NCBI RefSeq assembly: GCF_041346945.1
Contig: NZ_CP166850.1
Coordinates: 806,001-870,000, forward strand
Direction: 5' to 3'
From: Amycolatopsis sp. cg9
GTDB lineage: Bacteria; Actinomycetota; Actinomycetes; Mycobacteriales; Pseudonocardiaceae
DNA: 64,000 nucleotides
Shown: positions 8,047 to 15,724 of the stretch, piece after piece
How the letters are laid out: the number at the start of each line of letters is the position of its first letter
How positions within the stretch are numbered: the stretch's first letter is position 1
Made by a program: the position numbers and the translations under genes
Notes under the pieces: generated by a model
What the model saw: only the letters and a program-made list of their open reading frames with translations
Told to the model about the DNA's origin: nothing
The model's database searches: none

Positions 8047-8340
8047 TCACGTTCGCGACGTCGGTCGCCAGTTCTCCTCGGCGTACGCCGACAGCGTGCG
8101 GGGTGGCTTTCCCGTCAGCTGCCGGAAGTCGTCGGTCACCGGGGCGAACACGCCCACACGCACCAGCTCGAACAGGTGCGGCATGCGGTCGACCCACGCA
8201 TCGCGCGTGTCGGCGAAGCCGATCAGGCTGTCGCCGCTCCCCGCGAACAGCTCGCCGGTCTCGCGAAGCGCCTTCGCGAAGACCCACTCGTCTTCGTCGA
8301 AGTTCCGCAGGAACCTTCCGGCGCGAGTACCCCCGGTGAC
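8047..8340 (-). pseudogene. Remnant of an NmrA-like NAD(P)-binding protein gene
   Basis: An open frame without a start codon runs on the minus strand to a TGA at 8047-8049. It encodes about 97 residues that resemble the C-terminal part of NmrA-family sugar-epimerase-like proteins: a FLRNFDEDEW block, then GFADTRD (compare the usual F-V-D-x-R-D-I-A), then directly PVTDDFRQLTGKPPRTL and AEENW, the usual family ending. The N-terminal Rossmann half is missing and the middle appears deleted. The frame runs into the end of the saccharopine-dehydrogenase-like gene in another phase. Reads as a decaying gene fragment. Confidence 0.55.
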
Positions 8341-8350
8341 TACCGCTCGC

Positions 8351-9298
8351 TCAGCTGAGTTCGACGGTGATGTGCGGCGCCAGCGCGCGCAGGAAGTCCG
8401 GCGCGTCGAAGATCTCCCCCGCCGACGCCACGCCCTTCACCCGCGTCCGCCCGGTGAGGATCCGTTCCACCGCCTCCACCGCGAGCGGCGCGCTGACCGC
8501 GTAGATGTCCTGCCCGTGCGCGACGGCCCGGCGTTCCTCGCCGCCACGCCGCACCCGGACGTCCACCACGAACGTCTCCGCCGCATCGCGCTCCGCCGCC
8601 GCGGCCAGGCCCTGGGCCGCGTCCACCGTCATGTACGACGTCACCGACGGGACGTCCAGGTGCCGCGGGATCGTCACGATGTCGGACATCGAGAACTCGC
8701 CGAGCACCGGCCGGGTGCCCAGCGGCTCGGGGAAGGTCCACTCCAGCGACGGCAGGGCGTCCTCGCGGTGCTCCAGCCGGCCGCCCGCGAAGCGGACGCG
8801 CTTGCCGCCGCGGCGTTCGCGGGAGACCCGGCCGGCCGCGAGGGTTCCCGGCGTCGGGTGCCAGCCGCTCAGCCCGTAGGCGACGTGCACCTCGTCCGCC
8901 GACGGCCAGCCGCCCATCGCCGCCGTGGCCAGCAGGTCGGCCAAGCCGCCGAAGAACGCCATCGCGGGCAGCACCACGGTGTCCGCCGTCAGCGCGAAGG
9001 TGTCGAGGTTGGCTTCGATCTCCGCGGCGACGTCCACGTACGGGACGCCGGCGCGGATCGCCGCCGCGGCCAGCGGGAGCGCCGTCGCGGCGAACGGGCC
9101 GGCGCAGTTGATCACCGCCGCGACGCCGTCGAGCGCGCGGTCGAGGGCCTCGGGGTCGTCGACCGCGGCGGGCCGCCCGCCCGGAAGCTTCGCCGCGTCG
9201 CGACCGGAAAGGACCGGGGTGAAGCCGCGTTCGCGCAGCTCGGCCACAACGAAGCGGCCGGTGAGTCCGTAAGCGCCGTAAACCAGTACCGAAGTCAT
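8351..9298 (-). CDS. Saccharopine dehydrogenase-like NAD(P)-binding protein
   Basis: The 315-residue protein opens with a Rossmann glycine motif GAYGLTGR near residue 8 and carries the SDH-type VINCAGPFA...LPLAAAAIRAGVPYVDVAAE block (about 60-90). This matches the trans-acting enoyl reductase/saccharopine dehydrogenase-like group. The true reaction is not evident; close relatives act on polyketide or lipid intermediates or are uncharacterised. It is divergent from a GlxA-type regulator, which probably controls it. Confidence 0.8.
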   Translation of the reverse strand: MTSVLVYGAYGLTGRFVVAELRERGFTPVLSGRDAAKLPGGRPAAVDDPEALDRALDGVAAVINCAGPFAATALPLAAAAIRAGVPYVDVAAEIEANLDTFALTADTVVLPAMAFFGGLADLLATAAMGGWPSADEVHVAYGLSGWHPTPGTLAAGRVSRERRGGKRVRFAGGRLEHREDALPSLEWTFPEPLGTRPVLGEFSMSDIVTIPRHLDVPSVTSYMTVDAAQGLAAAAERDAAETFVVDVRVRRGGEERRAVAHGQDIYAVSAPLAVEAVERILTGRTRVKGVASAGEIFDAPDFLRALAPHITVELS

Positions 9299-9334
9299 GC
9301 AGCAATCCTCGCGACGCTCCTTCGCGGGCGACAG

Positions 9335-9369
9335 TGTCCGGAACGACGTGATGCGTACACTTTCGGACA
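9335..9369. promoter_or_regulatory. Imperfect dyad and -10 element in divergent promoter
   Basis: TGTCCGGAA (9335-9343) and TTTCGGACA (9361-9369) form an 8-of-9 inverted repeat next to the regulator start, a possible autoregulatory operator. TACACT (9356-9361) is a -10 candidate ending 7 nt before the ATG at 9369. Confidence 0.4.
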
Positions 9370-10286
9370 TGCACGCTGTCGCACTCGCCGCCACCGACGG
9401 GATGCTGTCATTCGAGCTGACCATCGCCACCGAGGTGTTCGGCGAGAACCCGCGGTACGACTTCGCGGTCTGCGGCGGCGAGCCCGTGCGGGTCGGCCGG
9501 TTCTTGCTGGAACCCGACGACGGCCTGGACCGGCTGGCGCGGGCGGACACGGTGCTCGTGCCGGGGTGGGCCGACGTCGACGCGGCCCCGCCCGCCGGCC
9601 TCGTCGAAGCGGTGCGCGCGGCCCACGCGCGGGGTGCGCGGGTGGCGTCGCTCTGCACCGGCGCGTTCGTGCTGGCCGCCGCCGGCCTGCTGGACGGGCT
9701 GCGCGCGACCACGCACTGGGCGCACACCGACGTCCTCGCCGCCCGCTACCCGCGGGTGACCGTGGACCCGGACGTGCTCTACGTCGACAACGGCCAGGTG
9801 CTGACCTCCGCGGGCAAGGCCGCCGCGATGGACCTCTGCCTGCACCTGGTGCGCGCCGACCACGGCCCGTCGGTCGCCAACGCGGTCGCCCGGCGCCTGG
9901 TCGTGCCGCCGCACCGCGCCGGCGGCCAGGCCCAGTTCGTCGCCGCGCCGGTCCCGACGCGGGACGACCACCCCCTCTCGGCACTGCTCCCGTGGATCAC
10001 CGCCCGCCTCGACCGGCCGCTGACCGTCGAGGACCTGGCCCGCCAGGCGAACATGAGCTCCCGCCACCTCGGCCGCCACTTCCGGGCCGCGACCGGCACG
10101 ACACCGTTGCAGTGGCTGCTCACCCAGCGGATCCGGCGCGCGCAGGAGCTGCTGGAGAACACCGACAACGGCGTCGAGGCCATCGCGGAGGCGGTCGGCA
10201 TGGGCACCGCCACGACGTTGCGCCGCCACTTCAACCGCGCGGTCGGCGTGCCCCCGGACACCTACCGCCGCACGTTCCGCGGTTAG
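9369..10286 (+). CDS. GlxA-family AraC-type regulator with DJ-1/PfpI domain
   Basis: The 305-residue protein has an N-terminal DJ-1/PfpI-like domain (about 1-175; nucleophile-elbow-like SLCTGAFVLAAAGLLDG segment near 96) and a C-terminal AraC double HTH (about 205-305) with ANMSSRHLGRHFRAATGTTP and GTATTLRRHFNRAVG. These regulators sense small molecules or feed into redox and secondary metabolism control. The ATG at 9369 fits the -10 spacing; an upstream TTG in frame is unlikely. It is divergent from the saccharopine-dehydrogenase-like gene and runs into the next gene 8 bp downstream. Confidence 0.88.
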   Translation: MHAVALAATDGMLSFELTIATEVFGENPRYDFAVCGGEPVRVGRFLLEPDDGLDRLARADTVLVPGWADVDAAPPAGLVEAVRAAHARGARVASLCTGAFVLAAAGLLDGLRATTHWAHTDVLAARYPRVTVDPDVLYVDNGQVLTSAGKAAAMDLCLHLVRADHGPSVANAVARRLVVPPHRAGGQAQFVAAPVPTRDDHPLSALLPWITARLDRPLTVEDLARQANMSSRHLGRHFRAATGTTPLQWLLTQRIRRAQELLENTDNGVEAIAEAVGMGTATTLRRHFNRAVGVPPDTYRRTFRG

Positions 10287-10294
10287 GGTTCGGC

Positions 10295-11047
10295 ATGCAG
10301 TCGTACGGGTTCGTGGGCACCGGCGAGCTCACCGCCGCCATCGTCGAAGGTCTCGGCTCGGACGCACCTGAGGTCTTCCTTTCCCCGCGCAACGAGAAGA
10401 TCGCGCACGACCTCGCCACCCGCTTCCCGAACGTGCGCGTCTGCGGCAGCAACCAGGAAGTGCTCGACAGCGCCACGGCCGTCGTCGTCGCGGTGCGCCC
10501 GCAGATCGTCCGGGAAGTGCTGGCGGAGCTGGCTTTCCGGCCGGAGCACGTCGTGGTGAGCGCGGTCGCCGCCGTCGCGCTCGACGAGCTGCGCGAGCTG
10601 GCCGCCCCGGCCGGTCGGGTCGTCCGGTCCATCCCGCTGCCGACGGCGAGCCGCCGTGCCAGCCGCACCGCGATGTACCCGGACGACGCCGTCGCCCGTG
10701 CCCTGTTCGAGAGCGTCGGCGACGTCGTCGTCCCCGCGGACGAACCGACGCTGGCCACGTTCAGCGCCGCCACCGCGACCTTCGCCGCGCACCTGGACCA
10801 GCTCGCGACGATCGCGGGCTGGATGGCCGAGCACGGCGTCGCGCCCGAGGACGCCGACGGGTACCTCGCGCACGTCTTCGGCGAACTCGGCCGCACCCTG
10901 GCCGGGTTCGACGGCACCCTCGGCGAACTGGCCCGCAAGCACGAGACGCCCGGCGGGATCAACGAGCAGTTCCGGTCCGCGGTGCGGGACCCCGAGCGGG
11001 TGCGCCGGAGCCTCGACGCCGTCCTCGCCCGCGTGCGGGGTCAGTAG
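10295..11047 (+). CDS. Pyrroline-5-carboxylate reductase-like (ProC family) protein
   Basis: A 250-residue protein with an N-terminal Rossmann start GFVGTGELTAAIVEGL and the ProC-type blocks VVVAVRPQIVREVL, VVSAVAAVALDEL, VVRSIPLPTASRR and a C-terminal HETPGGINEQ. ProC reduces pyrroline-5-carboxylate to proline with NADPH. Members of this shorter, divergent group may act on other imino substrates, so the symbol is withheld. The ATG lies 8 bp after the regulator stop. It ends 7 bp inside the convergent aldo/keto reductase gene. Confidence 0.75.
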   Translation: MQSYGFVGTGELTAAIVEGLGSDAPEVFLSPRNEKIAHDLATRFPNVRVCGSNQEVLDSATAVVVAVRPQIVREVLAELAFRPEHVVVSAVAAVALDELRELAAPAGRVVRSIPLPTASRRASRTAMYPDDAVARALFESVGDVVVPADEPTLATFSAATATFAAHLDQLATIAGWMAEHGVAPEDADGYLAHVFGELGRTLAGFDGTLGELARKHETPGGINEQFRSAVRDPERVRRSLDAVLARVRGQ

Positions 11048-12123
11048 CGCACGTCGCTCTGCAGCAACGGCGGGTACACAGTGGACGGTTCGCCGTCGAC
11101 CGTCGCGCCGGCGAACTGCAGCATCGCCCGCTGGGCGCCGTGCATCGGGGCCGGGTAGTCCAAAGTGGGCGCCGAAACCTCGTCCAGCGTCGCGAGCTGC
11201 GCCGCGGAGAGCGTCACTTCCAGGGCCGCGAGGTTGCCGGTGAGGTGCTCCAGCCGCCGGGCGCCGACGATCGGGACGACCGTGCCGCGCCGGGCCAGCA
11301 GCCACGCCAGCGCCACCGCCGCCGACGTCGTCCCGAGCTCACCGGCGATCCCGGCGACGGCGTCGATGACGGCGAACTCCGCTTCGGACGGACCGCCGAC
11401 GTAGGCCGCGCGGGCCGAGTCGGCGACGTCGGCGCCGCGCCGGTACTTGCCCGACAGGAAGCCGTTCTTGAGCGGGCTCCACGGCGTCAGCGCGATGCCC
11501 TGGTCGCGCGCGAACGGCGCGAGCTCGCCTTCGACCGTCCGCGCCAGCAGCGAGTACTCGACCTGCAGCGCGATGAGCGGCGTCCAGCCCCGCAGCAGCG
11601 CCGTGGTCTGGGCCTGCGCGGTCACCCACGCCGGGGTGTTGGAGAAGCCGACGTACCGGATCTTGCCCGCGCGCACCAGGTCGTCGAGGGCCCGCATGGT
11701 CTCTTCGATCGGGGTGTGGCGGTCCCAGTTGTGCAGCCAGTACAGGTCGAGGTGATCGGTCCGCAGCCGCCGGAGCGACTCGTCGAGCTGGGCGGTGATC
11801 GACGCGCGGCCGGCGCCGCCGCCGTTGGGGTCGCCGGGGAACATGTTGCCGAAGAACTTCGACGCCAGCACGACGTGCTCGCGGCGGCCGGGGTGCGCGG
11901 CGAAGAAGTCGCCGAGGATCTTCTCGGAGTGGCCGTTGGTGTAGAAGTTCGCCGTGTCGACGAAGTTGCCGCCGAGGTCGAGGTAGGTGGCGAGGATCTT
12001 TTCGGACTCTTCGACGCTGCAGCCGGCGCCGCCGGGGTCTTCGCCGAAGGTCATCGCGCCGAGGGCGAACGGGCTGACGCGGAGGCCGGACCGGCCGAGG
12101 GTGACGTAGTGGTCGAGTGGCAC
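11041..12123 (-). CDS. Aldo/keto reductase
   Basis: A 360-residue NADPH-dependent oxidoreductase of the TIM-barrel AKR superfamily. Visible are the GRSGLRVSPFALGAMTFG N-terminus, the catalytic region NFVDTANFYTNGHSEKILG (Asp/Tyr), the Lys in the VVLASKFFG strand, the His of DLYWLHNWD, and the C-terminal cofactor loop VPIVGARRLEHLTGN. Substrate unknown. The GTG at 12123 is preceded by AAGGAGAG. It is divergent from an AraC regulator that probably controls it. Confidence 0.92.
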   Translation of the reverse strand: MPLDHYVTLGRSGLRVSPFALGAMTFGEDPGGAGCSVEESEKILATYLDLGGNFVDTANFYTNGHSEKILGDFFAAHPGRREHVVLASKFFGNMFPGDPNGGGAGRASITAQLDESLRRLRTDHLDLYWLHNWDRHTPIEETMRALDDLVRAGKIRYVGFSNTPAWVTAQAQTTALLRGWTPLIALQVEYSLLARTVEGELAPFARDQGIALTPWSPLKNGFLSGKYRRGADVADSARAAYVGGPSEAEFAVIDAVAGIAGELGTTSAAVALAWLLARRGTVVPIVGARRLEHLTGNLAALEVTLSAAQLATLDEVSAPTLDYPAPMHGAQRAMLQFAGATVDGEPSTVYPPLLQSDVRY

Positions 12124-12154
12124 GAAACTCTCCTTGCGTGTCGTATCGGTCAAC

Positions 12155-12235
12155 CCAGGAAACCGCGTTAACGTGCTGTTCGGTAGCTCGATGCCCGCAC
12201 GCCCTTGCACGATCCTCTCGACTTGGGTTTCCTGG
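12155..12235. promoter_or_regulatory. Paired 10-bp operator-like half sites between divergent genes
   Basis: CCAGGAAACC (12155-12164) and GGTTTCCTGG (12226-12235) are perfect inverted copies, 71 bp apart centre to centre. They lie in the gap between the aldo/keto reductase and AraC starts and are likely AraC-type binding sites. Confidence 0.5.
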
Positions 12236-12239
12236 AGGG

Positions 12240-13133
12240 GTGCTCACCGAGATCCGGGACCTCGTCGCCACCCACGCCCGCGAGGGCCTGCGCACGCCGG
12301 TACCCGGCCTCCTGCTGTCCAAAGTGGACACGAGCGAGCCGCACCACTCCCTCGCCGAGCCGCTGTTCGTCGTCATGGCCCAGTGCGGCAAGCGGCTGCT
12401 GCTCGGCGACCGCGTCCACGAGTACCGCGCCGGGCAGTACCTGCTGGTCAGCACCGACCTGCCGGTCACCGGCCACTTCGTCGGCGCGACCCTGCGGACC
12501 CCGGCGCTCGGCCTCGGCCTGACCCTGCGCCCGGCGGCGATCGCCCCGCTGCTGCTGGAGGCCCCGCCCGGCCGCTCGTCCCGCACGCTGCCGCCGTCCC
12601 CGATCGCGACCGGCGACGCGAGTCCCGAGCTGCTCGACGCGGCGCTGAGGCTGCTGCGGCTGCTCGACCACCCGGCCGACGCGCCGGTGCTCGCCCCGCT
12701 GATCGAGCGCGAGATCCTCTGGCGCCTCCTGACCGGCCCGCACGGTGCGCTGGTGCGCCAGATCGGCCTGGCCGACAGCGGCCTGTCCCACGTCAGCCGG
12801 GCGATCCGGTGGATCAGGGCCAACTACGCCGAGCCGATGCGGATCGAGGAGCTCGCCCGCCTGAGCGACCTGAGCGCATCGGCGTTCCACCGCCACTTCC
12901 GCGCGGTCACGGCGATGAGCCCGCTGCAGTTCCAGAAGCGCATCCGCCTCCAGGAGGCCCGTTCCCTGCTGCTGGCGGACGCGGGCGACGTCGCGGGCGT
13001 GGGCCACCTCGTCGGCTACGACAGCCCGTCCCAGTTCAACCGCGAGTACCGCCGCCTGTTCGGCGCCCCACCGGGCCAGGACGCGGCCCGGCTCCGGGAG
13101 GCCGCCGCCCCCGCGGGACCCCAGCTGCCCTGA
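12240..13133 (+). CDS. AraC-family transcriptional regulator
   Basis: A 297-residue protein with an AraC_N-type sensory half (about 1-185; the LFVVMAQCGKRLLLGD and LLVSTDLPVTG segments) and a C-terminal double HTH (about 200-290) including DLSASAFHRHFRAVTAMSPLQFQK and GYDSPSQFNREYRRLFG. The GTG at 12240 gives the usual N-terminus (LTEIRDLV) but its ribosome site GGAGGG is directly adjacent, so the exact start is uncertain. Divergent from the aldo/keto reductase. Confidence 0.85.
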   Translation: MLTEIRDLVATHAREGLRTPVPGLLLSKVDTSEPHHSLAEPLFVVMAQCGKRLLLGDRVHEYRAGQYLLVSTDLPVTGHFVGATLRTPALGLGLTLRPAAIAPLLLEAPPGRSSRTLPPSPIATGDASPELLDAALRLLRLLDHPADAPVLAPLIEREILWRLLTGPHGALVRQIGLADSGLSHVSRAIRWIRANYAEPMRIEELARLSDLSASAFHRHFRAVTAMSPLQFQKRIRLQEARSLLLADAGDVAGVGHLVGYDSPSQFNREYRRLFGAPPGQDAARLREAAAPAGPQLP

Positions 13134-13183
13134 GAGCCGATCCGTTCAAGACCGCCACCCCCGGCGGGTGCGACGCTGGCCCC

Positions 13184-14071
13184 ATGCCTGTGAACCTTCC
13201 CGCGGCGGCGTCGTTCATGGCGACGCACGCCCGTCTCCTCGATCGCCGCCGCTTCGAGCTGCTCGGCGGCCAGGCCGATGCCGGGGCCGTGCTCGCGGCC
13301 GTCGACGGGTACCGCAACCCCGACGGCGGCTACGGCTGGGGTCTGGAGCCGGACCTGCGGGCGCCGGAGAGCCAGCCCGGCGGCGCGCTGCACGCCTTCG
13401 AGGTCTTCGAAGACATCGCACCCGGCACGTCACCGCACGCGGCGAAGCTCTGCGACTGGCTCGCGTCGGTCTCGCTGCCCGACGGCGGCCTGCCCTTCGC
13501 CGTGCCCGTCGCGGACCCGGCGGGCTGCGCGCCGTTCTGGGCGCAGGCCGATCCGGCGGTCGCCACCCTGCAGAGCACCGCGTTCACCGCCGGCGTCGCC
13601 CTGCGCGTCGCCCGCCACGACCGCGCGGTGCGCGAGCACCCGTGGCTGGCGGCCGCGACGCGGTACTGCTTCCGCGCCATCCGCGAGCTTTCCGCGGCGC
13701 CGCACGCGATCGAGCTGTCGTTCGCGGTGCAGTTCGCGGACGCGGCCCACGACCTCCACGCGGAGGCGCCCGGGCTGCTGGACCACCTGGCCGCGTTCGT
13801 CCCGCCCGACGGCTTGGCCCCGGTGGCCGGCGGTTCCGACGGCGAAACCCTGCGCGCGCTGGACTTCGCGCCACTGCCGGACCGCCCGGCACGCGCGTTG
13901 TTCAAGGAAGGCGTCATCGAAAACGAACTGCGGCGGCTCGCCGGCGAACAGCGCGACGACGGCGGCTGGCGGGTGGATTTCGCGAGCTATTCGCCCGCCG
14001 CGGAGCTCGAATGGCGGGGCTACGCGACCGTCCGCGCGGTGTCGGTGCTCCAGCGCAACGGCGTCGCCTGA
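13184..14071 (+). CDS. Prenyltransferase/squalene-cyclase-fold hypothetical protein
   Basis: A 295-residue protein with repeated QW-like blocks: NPDGGYGWG near residue 45, LPDGGLPF near 100 and DDGGWRVDF near 265. Such blocks occur in alpha/alpha-barrel proteins related to squalene cyclases and prenyltransferase beta subunits. No DXDD or zinc-ligand motif of an active cyclase or prenyltransferase is seen, so a catalytic role is doubtful. It follows the AraC gene by 50 bp on the same strand but has its own ATG. Function unknown. Confidence 0.65.
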   Translation: MPVNLPAAASFMATHARLLDRRRFELLGGQADAGAVLAAVDGYRNPDGGYGWGLEPDLRAPESQPGGALHAFEVFEDIAPGTSPHAAKLCDWLASVSLPDGGLPFAVPVADPAGCAPFWAQADPAVATLQSTAFTAGVALRVARHDRAVREHPWLAAATRYCFRAIRELSAAPHAIELSFAVQFADAAHDLHAEAPGLLDHLAAFVPPDGLAPVAGGSDGETLRALDFAPLPDRPARALFKEGVIENELRRLAGEQRDDGGWRVDFASYSPAAELEWRGYATVRAVSVLQRNGVA

Positions 14072-14205
14072 AGATCTACACCAGCGACGACGGGGTTCAC
14101 TCGGCCGTGGCATGTCGGGTCACGGGCGGTAAGCGGTTACATGCCTTTCGGTGGCCACGACCGAACCCGTACTGTGACTCCAGGTACTCGGGCCGGAGGT
14201 GGGGC

Positions 14206-14388
14206 ATGTCGTCGCGCAACCTGTGGGGCTGGTTCGCCCGCTGGGCGGACTGGTTCGAGGAGCGCGGCGTCTACGTGCCCGGCGAAGAGAGCCGCGCAGT
14301 CGACCCGATCCGGGATTTCGGCTGGCTGATGGCTGCATGGGTGGCCGGCGTGGCGATCTTCATCCTGTTGTTCGCGCTCGCCGTTTAA
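14206..14388 (+). CDS. Small single-span membrane protein
   Basis: A 60-residue protein with a Trp-rich head (LWGWFARWADWFEERG) and one C-terminal transmembrane helix (about 38-59). A GGAGGTGGGG ribosome site lies just before the ATG, and TACTGT at 14170-14175 is a possible -10 region. No family recognised; it is a real gene by its start signals and composition. Confidence 0.6.
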   Translation: MSSRNLWGWFARWADWFEERGVYVPGEESRAVDPIRDFGWLMAAWVAGVAIFILLFALAV

Positions 14389-14581
14389 GTGGCATGTGGG
14401 CAGTGATTGTCACGAGCGGTGCCGTTCCGGTCACGGATTGGCCACGGGGTGGCACCAGGTGCGCGACAACCCCCCGTCGCGCCTCGTAACCACGAGCGAT
14501 CACGGCCAGAGTGGAGCGGGTTCGCCCGGCAATCCCCCGTTGCCGAACGGCACCCCCGACCCGCCGACTGGAGTACCCGCG

Positions 14582-15127
14582 ATGGCGCTCGCGCGCACGT
14601 GCAAGATCATGTTCACCTCAGGACTGCTCGGCCTGGCGGTGGCGTGCGGGGTCCCTTCGACGCAAGGCGGTACCGCGGCGCTGGGCGCCGCCGGCTCCCC
14701 GGCGGGTGCCGGGGCCTCGGCCTCGCAGGCGGGCAACGACCTGAAGTTCGGCGCCGACCACCGGTTCGCCAGCGGTCTCACCATCTCGGTCGGCTCCCCG
14801 AAGTCGTTCCGGCCCAGTTCGTCGGCGTACCCGCAGAGCCCGCGCGGCGCGGCGTTCGACATCGAGCTGACGAACGAGGGCGCGACGACGTACAAGCTGT
14901 CGGGCCTCACGATCACCGCGACGGCGTCGGGCACCGCGGTCAAGCAGGTCGTGGACACGACGCAGGGCTTCACCGGCATCACCGACGCGGGCAAGGACGT
15001 GCTGCCGGGCCGCTCGGTGCACATCACGCTGGCGTTCGCGGTCCAGCGCGAGCAGGCGCAGCTGCGCCTGCAGATCCGTCCGAGCGCGACCGAACCCGCC
15101 GCGGTCACCTACTGCGGTCCCGCCTGA
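14582..15127 (+). CDS. Putative lipoprotein, DUF4352-like
   Basis: A 181-residue protein with a signal peptide ending in LGLAVAC (Cys22), an acceptable though not ideal lipobox, then a low-complexity Ala/Gly/Ser linker and a beta-rich domain (about 55-180) with the alternation seen in DUF4352/telokin-like domains (AAFDIELTNEGATTYKL, then LPGRSVHITLAFAV). The sole other Cys is near the C-terminus. Likely anchored outside the membrane; role unknown. ATG at 14582 places the signal peptide at the N-terminus. Confidence 0.7.
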   Translation: MALARTCKIMFTSGLLGLAVACGVPSTQGGTAALGAAGSPAGAGASASQAGNDLKFGADHRFASGLTISVGSPKSFRPSSSAYPQSPRGAAFDIELTNEGATTYKLSGLTITATASGTAVKQVVDTTQGFTGITDAGKDVLPGRSVHITLAFAVQREQAQLRLQIRPSATEPAAVTYCGPA

Positions 15128-15232
15128 CGTTCCGATCCGGCCCGAAAGCAGGCGGACACGAACCGGAGCCAACCCGCTCACCGCCACCTGTTCCGCCGTG
15201 GCTGCCGGTCGGATCGGGAACAATCGGCACAG

Positions 15233-15238
15233 TAGGCT
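15233..15238 (+). promoter_or_regulatory. -10 element, probable leaderless start for bcp
   Basis: TAGGCT ends 6 nt before the ATG at 15245; no Shine-Dalgarno is visible. Confidence 0.5.
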
Positions 15239-15244
15239 CGGCCC

Positions 15245-15718
15245 ATGACCGAGCGTCTTTCCCCGGGTGACGAAGCCCCGGACTTCACCCTGCCCGACAG
15301 CGAGGGCAAGGACGTTTCCCTGCGCGACTTCCGCGGCCAGTCCGTGGTCGTCTACTTCTACCCGGCGGCGAGCACCCCGGGCTGCACGAAGCAGGCCTGC
15401 GACTTCCGCGACAACCTGGCCGAGCTGAACGACGCCGGCTACCGCGTGATCGGCATTTCCCCGGACACGCAGGCGAAGCTGGCGAAGTTCGCGGAGAACG
15501 AGAAGCTGACGTTCCCGATCCTGGGCGACCCGGAGAAGTCGGTCATCGAGGCGTGGGCCGCGTACGGCGAGAAGAAGAACTACGGGAAGACGTACCTGGG
15601 CGTGATCCGGTCGACGTTCGTGGTCGACCCGGAGGGCAAGATCGCGCACGCCTGGTACAACGTCCGCGCGGCGGGCCACGTGGCGAAGCTGATCCGCGAC
15701 CTCGGCCTCGCTGCCTGA
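15245..15718 (+). CDS. bcp: Thioredoxin-dependent peroxiredoxin (BCP/PrxQ type)
   Basis: A 157-residue peroxiredoxin. The peroxidatic cysteine is C47 in PGCTKQAC and the resolving cysteine is C52, the five-residue spacing of the BCP/PrxQ class. It reduces peroxides using thioredoxin in the cytoplasm. The start codon is close to a -10 element, suggesting a leaderless mRNA. The next gene, a NACHT-LRR protein, begins 6 nt after the stop, so the two are probably cotranscribed. Confidence 0.95.
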   Translation: MTERLSPGDEAPDFTLPDSEGKDVSLRDFRGQSVVVYFYPAASTPGCTKQACDFRDNLAELNDAGYRVIGISPDTQAKLAKFAENEKLTFPILGDPEKSVIEAWAAYGEKKNYGKTYLGVIRSTFVVDPEGKIAHAWYNVRAAGHVAKLIRDLGLAA

Positions 15719-15724
15719 CGCGCG

